A DNA stretch of 64,000 bases. Source: Haloactinospora alba. Lineage in GTDB: Bacteria > Actinomycetota > Actinomycetes > Streptosporangiales > Streptosporangiaceae. The DNA lies in the NCBI RefSeq assembly GCF_006717075.1, contig NZ_VFQC01000001.1, positions 2,775,501-2,839,500 on the forward strand, written 5' to 3'. A program made the translations under genes and the position numbers. Positions 9,708-17,707 of this stretch are shown here, in pieces (the stretch's first letter is position 1; every line of letters starts with the position of its first letter). The notes under the pieces are model-generated. The model saw only the letters and a list, made by a program, of their open reading frames with translations, made no database searches and was not told where the DNA came from.

Positions 9708-10484
9708 ATGCGCGACCGGGGATCGATCGGGGAACAGTGGTGGTCGCGGCGGTTCATCGAACCGCTGGAGCGCACCGGCGACAGCGGGCGGCTGTCCCGG
9801 GGCCGCACCTACGCCCGTTCCGGGGCGGTGGGGCCGTTGGAGGTCTCCGCCGGCATCGTCACCGCACCGGTCACCGGTTCCGAGCCGGATCCCTACATGG
9901 TCACGGTGATCTTCCAGCGGTTCAGTGACCCGCTGTGGCGGGGAATCTGCGCCGAACTAGCGCAGCAGGCCCGGTTCCGCTCCGCGCTCCTCGCCGGGGA
10001 GATGCCCGCCGAGGCCGAGGAGCGGTTCGCGGAACTGGGCGCGCCGCTGTTCCCGGAGCACTTCGACGACCTGCAGGTGGACTGCACCTGTCCGGACTGG
10101 GGTTTCCCGTGCAAGCACGTCGCCGCCGTGCTGTACACGCTGGCGGACGCGTTCGACGACGACCCGTTCCTGGTCCTGCAGTGGCTGGGGCGCGACCGCC
10201 AGGCGCTGCTGGCCGAGATCCGTGAACACGTGCCCGACGACGCGGCGGGTCCCGGAGACGACTCCGGAACCGGGGACGAGCCACCGGAACGGGGATTGTC
10301 GGTGAGCCTGGCCCCGCTCACCGCCCGGGTGCACGACTTCTGGTCGGCCCCGGCACCCCCGGCGTTCACCCCGCCGAGGGCCGCGAACCCGCTCACGCAC
10401 CTGGACACCGACACCCCGGGGCTGCGTACCGCGCTGGAGACCCTGTACGAGCAACTGGACGAGGACCCACGCGAGCTGCCCTGA
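9708..10484 (+). CDS. SWIM zinc finger protein, SNF2 partner
   Basis: This 258-residue protein has a clear SWIM finger at about residues 128–142 (DCTCPDWGFPCKHVAAVLY, ligands C-C-C-H), followed by FDDDPFLVLQWLGRDR, a sequence typical of SWIM proteins encoded next to SNF2 helicases. The N-terminus carries a W-rich IGEQWWSRRFIEPLE segment. I chose the ATG at 9708, because GGAGGGG (9694–9699 region) is well spaced. The alternative GTG at 9699 overlaps the helicase stop and gives three more residues. Tight coupling to the helicase indicates a shared complex. The C-terminal third is Pro/Asp-rich and probably disordered. Confidence 0.85.
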   Translation: MRDRGSIGEQWWSRRFIEPLERTGDSGRLSRGRTYARSGAVGPLEVSAGIVTAPVTGSEPDPYMVTVIFQRFSDPLWRGICAELAQQARFRSALLAGEMPAEAEERFAELGAPLFPEHFDDLQVDCTCPDWGFPCKHVAAVLYTLADAFDDDPFLVLQWLGRDRQALLAEIREHVPDDAAGPGDDSGTGDEPPERGLSVSLAPLTARVHDFWSAPAPPAFTPPRAANPLTHLDTDTPGLRTALETLYEQLDEDPRELP

Positions 10485-10799
10485 CTCCGGTGGTACCAGG
10501 CAGGGGCCACGCATGGTTCGAGCTCGTACTGTGAAGCCAGGAGCGAGGGCAGCGGCAGAAAGAGCATGACATCTGCCCCTGCCAGAGGTCGCGACGGAAC
10601 GCGCAGCATCCAGCGCCACCCTGACTTACCCGCCAGTTTCCTTGTCCGCACCGGACCGGAACGGGATTCACGGACATCGAGCTGACCGGAAAAGCTCAGT
10701 AGGCTTGAGCCGAGGAAGCTGTCAGGACCGGTGCACATCACCACCGCGTTCCGCGAGCGATCCTCGAGGCGACGCGGGAGGAGGGTCGGGAGGGGTTAG
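10485..10799. other. Gene-free interval
   Basis: No convincing gene was found in these 315 bases. GC content drops towards the GrpB-like gene. A GGGAGGGG ribosome binding site at about 10789–10796 precedes the ATG at 10800. I saw no strong terminator after the SWIM gene. Confidence 0.5.
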
Positions 10800-11642
10800 A
10801 TGTCACATCCGCGTTGGGACGACACCGACTCCGTGTTCGAGCCGGTTAGGGTCGCTCCGGTCGAGCGCGGTTCGAAGGCTCGCGTTGACCTCGTTTCGCA
10901 CGATGAGGATTGGCATCGGGTTTTCGCGAGTACCGCCGACAGGCTAAGACCATTACCGGGTGTCTGCTCGGTGGAGCATGTGGGTTCAACGTCGGTCAGA
11001 TCAATACCGGCCAAGCCGGTCATTGACATCAATCTGGCCGTCAACGCGATCCGAACCAGCGAGGTGACCGAGCGGCTGAACGAACTGGGATTCCAGCTCA
11101 TCCTGCTCGAACCCGATTGGCACGAACACTGGTTATTCAAACGTCGCGCCCCCGCTACAAACCTTCATGTGCTGCCAGCGGGATGTTCAGTACTAGCTCG
11201 CGATCGGGCGTTCAGGGATCTCCTCACGGCGGACCGTGAGCTCGCCGACGAGTACGCACGGCTGAAGAGAACTCTTGCACATCGGGAATGGGGTTCCGCC
11301 CAGGAGTACGCTGAAGCCAAAACCGAGTTCATAATCGGATCTCTCCGTTGTTCCGGTTTCGATGCGACGTGCTCGACCGGCCGACGCTGCCCCACATTGA
11401 TCCACGGGCGATCAGCGCCACCGGCGGACCACCGTGGCCAGCCCCGCGGTGAAACCCCCGCCCACGACCTGCCCCAGCTCTTGTTGAGGAAAGCCGCGAC
11501 AGCACCGGCCCGGGAAGGAAACGCCCCCGCACCAGACGCCCACGTTGGCGACCGCCACGGCGACGCGCCGCGGGAGCTGGTGTCACTGCCAGGCAGCAGG
11601 CCAGGTCGACCGGTTCGGCCAGACGGTCGCCCACTTCGTTGA
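10800..11642 (+). CDS. GrpB family (UPF0157) protein with aberrant C-terminal extension
   Basis: Residues 1–185 match the GrpB/UPF0157 family, a nucleotidyltransferase-fold group: VSHDEDWHRVF, then the hallmark VEHVGSTSV with IPAKPVIDINL, a WHEHWLFKR segment, NLHVLPAG and a closing AQEYAEAKTEFI. Family members normally end here (about 170–190 residues). This frame continues for 95 more residues of Pro/Arg-rich sequence with no family counterpart, suggesting loss of the original stop by deletion or insertion. Codon use and GC in the first 550 bases are visibly lower than in neighbouring genes, which fits recent acquisition. The true biochemical role of GrpB proteins is unsettled. Confidence 0.75.
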   Translation: MSHPRWDDTDSVFEPVRVAPVERGSKARVDLVSHDEDWHRVFASTADRLRPLPGVCSVEHVGSTSVRSIPAKPVIDINLAVNAIRTSEVTERLNELGFQLILLEPDWHEHWLFKRRAPATNLHVLPAGCSVLARDRAFRDLLTADRELADEYARLKRTLAHREWGSAQEYAEAKTEFIIGSLRCSGFDATCSTGRRCPTLIHGRSAPPADHRGQPRGETPAHDLPQLLLRKAATAPAREGNAPAPDAHVGDRHGDAPRELVSLPGSRPGRPVRPDGRPLR

Positions 11643-11914
11643 GGGAAAAACGGCCGCGGGTCGCACGGTTGCTCTCCCGCTGCTCTCCCGCGCGAGGCCG
11701 TCATCCAGGTTGGCGCATGCCAGGCGCATCACGAGGAGCGCGGCCACGGCGGCTCCGGCTCCCGGGGCCGGGGGCCGGGGCAGGAACGCGAGCGCCGCCC
11801 CGGCGGCACGTCCGAAGCTCACGCTCGCCCAGGTCAGGGTGGCCGTTCCGTACGTCATGGTCGGCGAGGAAGCGACGTACTCCCGCAAGGTGCGCCGCGA
11901 ACCAGGGTTTGAGT
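11643..11914. other. Unassignable debris between GrpB-like gene and IS element
   Basis: Only short overlapping open frames are present. A minus-strand fragment around 11640–11888 has an Ala/Leu-rich, membrane-like stretch, but it breaks frame and matches nothing I recognise. It is probably remnant DNA beside the transposon insertion. Confidence 0.4.
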
Positions 11915-11960
11915 GCTTGACATCCTCTCCCGGCCGGAGCTGGGAGGATCCAGCGTCCCG
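11915..11960 (-). ncRNA. Predicted omega-RNA 3' scaffold at IS605 right end
   Basis: On the minus strand, just after the tnpB stop, there is a hairpin-forming segment (11950 down to about 11920) ending in GATGTCAAG. In this family the right end is transcribed as the guide RNA of TnpB, with the guide taken from the adjoining host DNA. Here the guide would start near 11914 and read CACTCAAACCCTGG. The 5' extent of the RNA within tnpB cannot be defined by eye. Confidence 0.5.
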
Positions 11961-13238
11961 TCAGTGCGGGCCGCTGGCGGTTGACGCTTCATAGCCCGCC
12001 TGACGGCGAGGGCTCCACGTCCTGGCACCCGCAATGTCCTGGGGCGCTTGCTGCTTGGCCGCATGGGCGACGTTGCATGCGGCGTTGGTGTCGGCGTTGT
12101 CGGTGTGGCCGCATCCGGGTGCTTTGCACGCGAACCGGTCCTGGGAGTCGCGGTTGCCGCTGGTGGTGACCCCGCACGCCGAGCAGCGCCGCGAGGTGCC
12201 GGGGGCGGGAACACGGACCAGGTGCCCGCCCCGGTCAGCGAGCTTGTATTCCAGCAGGGTGACGGTGCGGCCCCATGCCTCACCGGCGATGGAGCGGTTC
12301 AGCCCCGTCTTCTGCCTGACGTTCCTGCCAGGAGCGTCCACGGTTCCCCGGGCGGAGGCGGTCATGCTAGTGATGGTGAGGTCTTCGACCCCGATCACGC
12401 CGAATGTCTCGGCCAGGGCGGTAGTCGTCTTGTGCTGCCAGTCGAGGGCGCGGCGCTTGGCTCTCGCGCGCAGGCCCGCGATCTGGTCATAGGTCCGGCG
12501 CAGCCGATTCGATGTCGGGTGCCCCAGTGTGCGGTGGCGGCGTTGGCGGGCGGACTTGCGTTCTAATCGGCGAAGGTATTCTTCCTCTCCCACCGTGAAC
12601 CACGGCCCGTGCTCGCGGACGGTGCCGTCCGACAGGGCCAGCGGTTTGGCCACACCCCGGTCGATACCAACACCGGGGCCGGTGTGCGGGGCGGGTTCCT
12701 TAACGTCGGTGCGTACACGGAACACGATGTGCCAGCCATTGGCTTCCCGCACGAGTCGGGCGCCGGTGACCTTGTTATGCGCATCGGCGTGCTTACCCAC
12801 CGGCAGGCCCCGGGTCCAGCGGAACCGCACCATGCCGATGTTGGGGACCCTCACGGTGCCCCACCTGCGGTTGAGGCGGCGGATTGCCAGGTCGCGGCCC
12901 TGGGGAACATCGACGGCCATCCGTGAGCGCAGCCGGGACTTGAAGGTCGGTTTTCCGGCCCGCCCGCCCCAGCAGTTACGCCACGCCTGGACGTAGGTCT
13001 TGAGGACGGCCTGTGCCGCTTGCGCCGGGAGTTCGGCGAGCCAGTCAATGTCCGCGCGGGCCTGCTTGATGGCCTGCTCGGCGTCCTTCAGGTCGATCCT
13101 GCGGTTCTCCGATACCTGGGTCCACCAGTCATGGAGCAGGTTCCACATGGTACGGGCGGCGTGGGCCTGCGCTTCCAGGGCGTTCGCTTGTCCGGGTGTG
13201 GGATACATCCGGGCCTTGTGGCCGCGTTCCCGCTTCAC
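11961..13238 (-). CDS. tnpB: TnpB RNA-guided endonuclease (IS200/IS605)
   Basis: This 425-residue protein is a full-length TnpB. The N-terminal helical region (about 1–180) includes the RMYPTPGQ start and WRNCWGGRAGKPTFKSR. The RuvC-like nuclease follows, with all three acidic residues visible: Asp in GVGIDRGVAKPLAL (about 192), Glu in IGVEDLTI (about 285) and Asp in DNADTNAACN (about 382). Between the last two lies a zinc finger with CSACG and a second Cys pair in CKAPGC. The GTG at 13238 is preceded by GGGGAGG. In the family, TnpB cuts DNA guided by an RNA from the element's right end and promotes its retention. No frameshift is seen, so it is likely active. Confidence 0.92.
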   Translation of the reverse strand: MKRERGHKARMYPTPGQANALEAQAHAARTMWNLLHDWWTQVSENRRIDLKDAEQAIKQARADIDWLAELPAQAAQAVLKTYVQAWRNCWGGRAGKPTFKSRLRSRMAVDVPQGRDLAIRRLNRRWGTVRVPNIGMVRFRWTRGLPVGKHADAHNKVTGARLVREANGWHIVFRVRTDVKEPAPHTGPGVGIDRGVAKPLALSDGTVREHGPWFTVGEEEYLRRLERKSARQRRHRTLGHPTSNRLRRTYDQIAGLRARAKRRALDWQHKTTTALAETFGVIGVEDLTITSMTASARGTVDAPGRNVRQKTGLNRSIAGEAWGRTVTLLEYKLADRGGHLVRVPAPGTSRRCSACGVTTSGNRDSQDRFACKAPGCGHTDNADTNAACNVAHAAKQQAPQDIAGARTWSPRRQAGYEASTASGPH

Positions 13239-13314
13239 GTGTCACCTCCCCACCGCCAGCCAAAGCCGGACTATACCATTTGGTTCATGTCACCACGCTG
13301 GGAATAAAGACCCG

Positions 13315-13422
13315 ATGTGCACTGGCGCGCACGTTGCCTACCACCTTCATGCCCGCTTGATTTTCGCCACGAAGTACCGACGCACGGTCTTCACCAGCCC
13401 TACACATACTCGACGCCGGTGA
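13315..13422 (+). pseudogene. tnpA: Truncated TnpA (Y1 transposase) remnant
   Basis: The ATG at 13315 starts a 35-residue peptide containing AYHLHARLIFATKYRRTVFT, which matches the start of IS200/IS605 TnpA proteins (usual length about 130–150 residues). The frame then ends at a TGA. The His-x-His pair of the HUH motif and the catalytic Tyr lie beyond this point in the family and are absent. It is divergent from tnpB, as in the IS605 arrangement. Confidence 0.75.
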
Positions 13423-13602
13423 GTGAGTGTACTCAGACAGGCACATGGCCCCGCTCCGATTCCGGCGCGTGGTGCGGACACCGTGCGGGGATATAATCGG
13501 CGGGCCATGAGCCGCTTCGTGCCAGCCTGCCCTCTTCTCCCGCGTATTTCCACACTGGAAACACAAAGAGTAAAGTTCTGTAATAGAATTGCTCATAGAG
13601 GG
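13423..13602. promoter_or_regulatory. AT-richer leader with possible promoter elements
   Basis: No confident gene was found. A perfect TATAAT occurs at 13492–13497 and TAGAAT at 13584–13589, both striking in such GC-rich DNA, though no good -35 box accompanies either. An open frame from 13423 runs through the tandem repeat and ends at TGA 13747–13749, overlapping the next gene's ATG. Confidence 0.35.
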
Positions 13603-13716
13603 CAGTGCCGCAGTGCCGCAGTGCCGCAGTGCCGCAGTGCCGCAGTGCCGCAGTGCCGCAGTGCCGCAGTGCCGCAGTGCCGCAGTGCCGCAGTGCCGCA
13701 GTGCCGCAGTGCCGCA
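13603..13716 (+). repeat. Tandem repeat, 14 copies of CAGTGCCG
   Basis: Fourteen perfect copies of the 8-bp unit CAGTGCCG run from 13603 to 13714, followed by a partial CA. The array ends 32 bases before the ATG of the GT-B-like gene. The unit length is not a multiple of three, so copy-number change shifts any frame read across it. Perfect identity of all copies suggests recent expansion by slippage. Confidence 0.97.
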
Positions 13717-13748
13717 AGCTCTGACCCCCTTTTGTGGACGGCGTTCTG

Positions 13749-15404
13749 ATGGCCGTCCCCTACCTCCGAACCCAGGTGGGACCCGACCCGCACCGCTGGA
13801 CCACGTTCGGCGAACGCACCACGGTGCTCGTCATCGCCCGCACGTTCACCTCCACCGTGAAAGCCCTCGAAGCGCTGGCGGCTTTCCGCGGTGACCCCCG
13901 CGTCCTCGTCATCGTCACCGTCGACGACACCTCCGCCTTCAACGCCGGTACGGAAGCCCTGCTCCGCGCAGCGGACATGTGCCTCCTCCCCTGGGAGGAA
14001 GCGACAGCGCTGCCCGTCGACCTGGTTCTCACCGCCAGCGAGAACGTGGACCTGAGCCCGTTCACCGCCCCGGTAGCGGTGCTGCCGCACGGGATCGGTT
14101 TCCAGAAGTACGTCCCGGACTCCGAGAGCGGAGCCGTCCGGCTGGCGGGTGTCGTCCGGGAGGAGTTCACCGAGTGGTCCAACGTGCACATGGTCATCTC
14201 CCACCCCGCCCAACGCGAGCAGCTCCGCTCCGCCCACCCCGCACTGGCCGAACGGGCCGCCGTCGTCGGCGACCCCACCCACGACCGGCTCCGGGCAGCG
14301 CGCCGGCTCCGGCACCACTACCGGCAGCGCTTCGGCCTGGGCCCTGAGCAGCGGCTCGTCGTCCTCACCTCCACGTGGGGGGAGGAGAGCCTCATCGGCA
14401 CCCAACCCACGCTCCCCGCAACACTCCTCAGGGAACTACCGCGTGACCGGTACCGCGTCGCCGCCGTACTCCACCCCAACGTGTGGTACTCCGACAGCCC
14501 GTGGACGGTACGCGCGGTCCTCGCCGACGCCGTCGACGCGGGACTGGCCCTGGTCCCGCCGGACGAGGGGTGGGGCGCCGCGCTGGTCGCGGCGGACTGT
14601 GTGATCGGCGATCACGGCTCGGTGACCGTGTACGGGGCCGCGCTGGACCGGCCGGTGCTCCTCGGAGCGTTCGGCGACGAGGCCGTGGGCGGAACCGCGG
14701 TCGACCGGCTCGCCCACCACGCCCCGCGTCTGGGCAGCGGCGACGGGATCCGAGAACGGGTCGAGGCCGCCCTATCCCAGCACCGACCCGGCCGGTACAC
14801 CAGCGTCGCCGACCTCGCGTTCACCCATGTCGACAGGGCAGGACGACGTCTTACCGAGTTCCTCTACCGGCTGCTGGAACTTTCCCCGCCCTCCCGGAAC
14901 GGAGCCACCCGCGTCCTTCCGCCGGCCTCCCCGGAGTACACACCTCCCGCCTCGTTCGAGGTCCGCACCCGCTGTACGGCGCCGGGCGTCGTCCACGTGG
15001 AGCGTTTCCCCGCTGCGGTGGCAGGCCCCGGGAGCGTGGCACCGGCAGAGGTCCGCCACCTCGCCGCGGAGGAGACCGAGCCTGTTGACGCGATCGTGCG
15101 GTCCGCCTCCGTCATCACCGGCCCCTGCCACCAGGACCCCGGCTCCGCCCGGCAGTGGGCCGCCGCAGCCCTGGACCGCTACCCCGGCTGCCTGATCGCC
15201 GCAACCCGGAGCGGTTCCGGGCACCATCTCGCCGTCCGCGACCGGGGGCACCTCCGTGTCCGGACCGACGGCACCCCGGACGCCGGTTTACCAGCCGCGC
15301 TGGTCTACGCGCTGTTGCTCCACGGGCAGCAGCGTCCCGCCGGTCCCCACACCCTGCACGCGGGTGGGGACACCTGGCGGTGTTCGATCGAACCCGACAG
15401 TTAA
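13749..15404 (+). CDS. GT-B-like protein, CDP-glycerol transferase-like, unknown role
   Basis: This 551-residue protein has two apparent Rossmann-like halves. The N-terminal half includes RTTVLVIARTFTSTVKALEAL and a VLPHGIGFQKY segment. The C-terminal half has LVVLTSTWGEESLIG, GALVAADCVIGDHGSVTVYGAAL and DRPVLLGAF, resembling the nucleotide-sugar-binding half of CDP-glycerol glycerophosphotransferases and other GT-B enzymes. Related actinobacterial proteins exist, some misleadingly annotated as a translation factor. Residues 400–551 form a separate tail. The start is uncertain: ATG 13749 overlaps the stop of the leader frame (TGATG), and a GTG at 13734 would add five residues. No ribosome binding site is clear. 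Its TAA overlaps the convergent STAND gene's stop. Confidence 0.7.
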   Translation: MAVPYLRTQVGPDPHRWTTFGERTTVLVIARTFTSTVKALEALAAFRGDPRVLVIVTVDDTSAFNAGTEALLRAADMCLLPWEEATALPVDLVLTASENVDLSPFTAPVAVLPHGIGFQKYVPDSESGAVRLAGVVREEFTEWSNVHMVISHPAQREQLRSAHPALAERAAVVGDPTHDRLRAARRLRHHYRQRFGLGPEQRLVVLTSTWGEESLIGTQPTLPATLLRELPRDRYRVAAVLHPNVWYSDSPWTVRAVLADAVDAGLALVPPDEGWGAALVAADCVIGDHGSVTVYGAALDRPVLLGAFGDEAVGGTAVDRLAHHAPRLGSGDGIRERVEAALSQHRPGRYTSVADLAFTHVDRAGRRLTEFLYRLLELSPPSRNGATRVLPPASPEYTPPASFEVRTRCTAPGVVHVERFPAAVAGPGSVAPAEVRHLAAEETEPVDAIVRSASVITGPCHQDPGSARQWAAAALDRYPGCLIAATRSGSGHHLAVRDRGHLRVRTDGTPDAGLPAALVYALLLHGQQRPAGPHTLHAGGDTWRCSIEPDS

Positions 15405-17563
15405 CCGTTCAACTCGGCCAACCGGTCGCGCACCTCACGCGCCTGCGGATTGCCGCCCGCGGTGTAGACCGCCAGGACGTTGCGCAGGTGCGGGAGGGCA
15501 GCCGCCGGCGCGCCCAGCCGAGCCAGCACGTCCGCCAGCTCCCGCTCCGCTTCCGCCTGGTAGTACGTGCGCCCTCCAGCGCGCAGAGCCTCCACCGCCG
15601 CGCCCAACTCCCGCGAGGCCTCGGCGAGCCGTCCCGCACGGGAGTACGCGTACCCCAGGCTCGCGCGGGCCCGGGCGGCCATCCGCTCGTCCGGAGGGGA
15701 CAGCGCGAGGAAACGTTCCATCGCCTCGCCGGCGGCGGCGATGGCGTCGTCCTCCCGCCCGGACGTGGCGAAGGCGCGGCCCCGGAAGTAAACCGCCAGG
15801 GCCGCACCGCGGGCCCCGTTGTACGCGTCGTGCTCGGCCACCCGCTCGTTGAGACGCTGGCAACGGTCGTAGGCGGCGATGGCACTGTCCGGGTCGACGT
15901 ACTCCAGATAGCGCCCGTGGAACTCCTGCACCGAGGCGCGCAGCAGCAGCTCCGCGTCCTCGGCGGCCCGCAGTGCCCGTTCGATTTCCTGCTGCGCCCG
16001 CTCCCACCGTCCGAGGTCGGTCAGCGGCCGGGAGGCCAGGGACCGCAGCCGCGCCTCCGCCCGAGCGTTACCGGCTGCCTGGGCGGCGTCGGCACCGGCG
16101 GTGCCGGTGTCGGCCCAGTCGGTGACGTAGCGGACGTTCAGGTACAGCGCCGTGGCCAGCTCGGCCAGCTGCCACGCGTGGTCGTGCATCCCGGCACGCG
16201 CCGCGGCCCGCACTCCTTCCCGCAGGGTTTCCCGTTCCTCCTCCAGCCACCGCAGCGCACGCTTGTCGTCCGCGCCGAAGGGGTCGCTGCGGCCACCGGT
16301 CCACGCTGCGGTGTCAACGATCCGCAGCCGTTCTCCCATGACGACCCGGTCGGCGAACGCCGCCATGGCCAGGAAGTCTTCCAGTCCCCGGCGGAAGGCC
16401 GCGCTGCGCTGCTCCTCGCTCTCCGTGCGGGTGGCGCGTTCGCGCGCGTCCAACCGGATGAGGGAGTGCCGGAAACGGTAGTGGTCCGAACCGTCGGATT
16501 CGAGGAGGTTGGCCCCGGTGAGCTCCTCCGACAGCGCGCGCACGCTGCCGGGGTCGGTGTCGCCGAGTGCGGCGGCGACGGACACCCCCACACGGGGGCA
16601 CGGCCAGGAGGACAACGCGCGGTACAGGGCGGCGGCCGGCGCGGACAGTTGGCCGTAGGACACGCCGAGGACCGCCGAGACGGTCGTCGCCTGCCCCTCG
16701 GGGGCCAGCGCGGCGAGCCGTTGCTTCTCGTCCTCGAGCTCCTCCGCCAGTGGCTCGAGCCCGCGCGGGGAGCACCGCGCCATCCGGCGGGCCGCTGTCG
16801 CCAACGCCAGCGGCAGACCGTCGCAGGCCGCCACCAAGCGGTCGAGGATTCCGCTGCCCGCTGCCGCTGCGGCGTCACCACCCATGGCGAGGAGCAGCTC
16901 CCGACCCGCCTCGCTGTCCAGGGGTTCCAGGGCCAACGAACGCGCCCCGTCGAGCTCCAGCTCCGGCAGGGCCGGACCGTCGCTGGTGACCAGCACCCCG
17001 CTCCCCGGAGCGTTGGACAGGAACGGGCGCACCTGGGCGGGGTCCGTGGCGCCCTCGATGACCACGAGCGCTGCCGAACGCGCCAGCCGGCTGCGGAGCT
17101 GGTTAACCCGCCCCTCGTAGGTGGACGGCAGGTACTCGTCCGCGACACCGAGCCTGCGCAGCACGATCGTCACCCACCGGTCCGGGTCCTCGCGGTGTGC
17201 TCTGCTCCCGGTGTCGTAGGTGACATGGATCTGTCCCCCGGGGAAGCGCTCTCGGAACTGCGCGGCGCACTTGCGGATGAGCGCGGTCTTGCCGATACCC
17301 GGCGCCCCGTCCAGGACGAGGACGTTGGTGGTGTCCCCACGGCCCAGAACCGTTTCCGCTTTGGCGAGCGCGGCGGTGCGGTCGACGAAGTGCGGAGGCT
17401 CTGGCGGTACCTCCAGCGGAACGTCCGCCTGGCCGCCGGTGCGGATGTTCACCGCACCGGTGTTGTTCTGGATCTGCACGGCGGTCTCCGCGTTCCCGTG
17501 CAGGTCGTTGCGTGCCGCGCCGTCGGAGCCGCCTCCGGCCGCGCGACCGTCTCCACGATCCAT
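15401..17563 (-). CDS. STAND NTPase with NB-ARC and TPR repeats
   Basis: This 720-residue protein begins with an Asn/Gly-rich peptide (NDLHGNAETAVQIQNNTGAV), of the type often found at the N-terminus of actinobacterial NB-ARC proteins. The NB-ARC ATPase follows at about 60–400: P-loop GAPGIGKTALIRK near residue 87, Walker B-like AALVVIEGATD, a GLPLALATAARRMA segment like the plant and animal GLPLA motif, and a winged-helix part containing HSLIRLDARERA. The last 300 residues are helical TPR-like repeats (A-x3-Y-x-RAGRLAEA type). STAND proteins are signal-sensing switches, often in defence or development. ATG 17563 has AGGAGG just upstream. No effector domain is fused, so the effector must be encoded elsewhere. 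Confidence 0.88.
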   Translation of the reverse strand: MDRGDGRAAGGGSDGAARNDLHGNAETAVQIQNNTGAVNIRTGGQADVPLEVPPEPPHFVDRTAALAKAETVLGRGDTTNVLVLDGAPGIGKTALIRKCAAQFRERFPGGQIHVTYDTGSRAHREDPDRWVTIVLRRLGVADEYLPSTYEGRVNQLRSRLARSAALVVIEGATDPAQVRPFLSNAPGSGVLVTSDGPALPELELDGARSLALEPLDSEAGRELLLAMGGDAAAAAGSGILDRLVAACDGLPLALATAARRMARCSPRGLEPLAEELEDEKQRLAALAPEGQATTVSAVLGVSYGQLSAPAAALYRALSSWPCPRVGVSVAAALGDTDPGSVRALSEELTGANLLESDGSDHYRFRHSLIRLDARERATRTESEEQRSAAFRRGLEDFLAMAAFADRVVMGERLRIVDTAAWTGGRSDPFGADDKRALRWLEEERETLREGVRAAARAGMHDHAWQLAELATALYLNVRYVTDWADTGTAGADAAQAAGNARAEARLRSLASRPLTDLGRWERAQQEIERALRAAEDAELLLRASVQEFHGRYLEYVDPDSAIAAYDRCQRLNERVAEHDAYNGARGAALAVYFRGRAFATSGREDDAIAAAGEAMERFLALSPPDERMAARARASLGYAYSRAGRLAEASRELGAAVEALRAGGRTYYQAEAERELADVLARLGAPAAALPHLRNVLAVYTAGGNPQAREVRDRLAELNG

Positions 17564-17707
17564 CCGTCCTCCTGCGGGGGTGACAGGAAAGCACCGACCA
17601 GTAACACGGTACGGGACCAGCGCACCACGCCGCAGCTTCCAGCGCCCTGTTGGGGACGGAGCCGCACGTGGCGGGGGCCGCCCGGGGCCGCCCGCCACCG
17701 TGCCGTC

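Larger units (their letters stand above)
11915..13422. mobile_element. IS200/IS605-type element, tnpB intact, tnpA truncated
   Basis: The element consists of a minus-strand tnpB and a divergent plus-strand tnpA fragment. The end next to the tnpB 3' side is marked by an imperfect hairpin at about 11920–11950 and terminates near GTCAAG on the minus strand (about 11915), as IS605-type right ends do. The opposite end cannot be placed, because tnpA breaks off after 36 codons. These elements lack terminal inverted repeats and move as single strands by a Y1 transposase. With tnpA broken, this copy should not move by itself. Confidence 0.75.

Noticed and set aside
11583-11888. Minus-strand 101-codon frame as a membrane protein gene
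   Set aside because: Only one Ala-rich hydrophobic stretch is present, frame continuity is poor, and no family could be recognised.
13603-13716. CRISPR array
   Set aside because: The units are 8 bp and directly adjacent, without spacers, so this is a simple tandem repeat.
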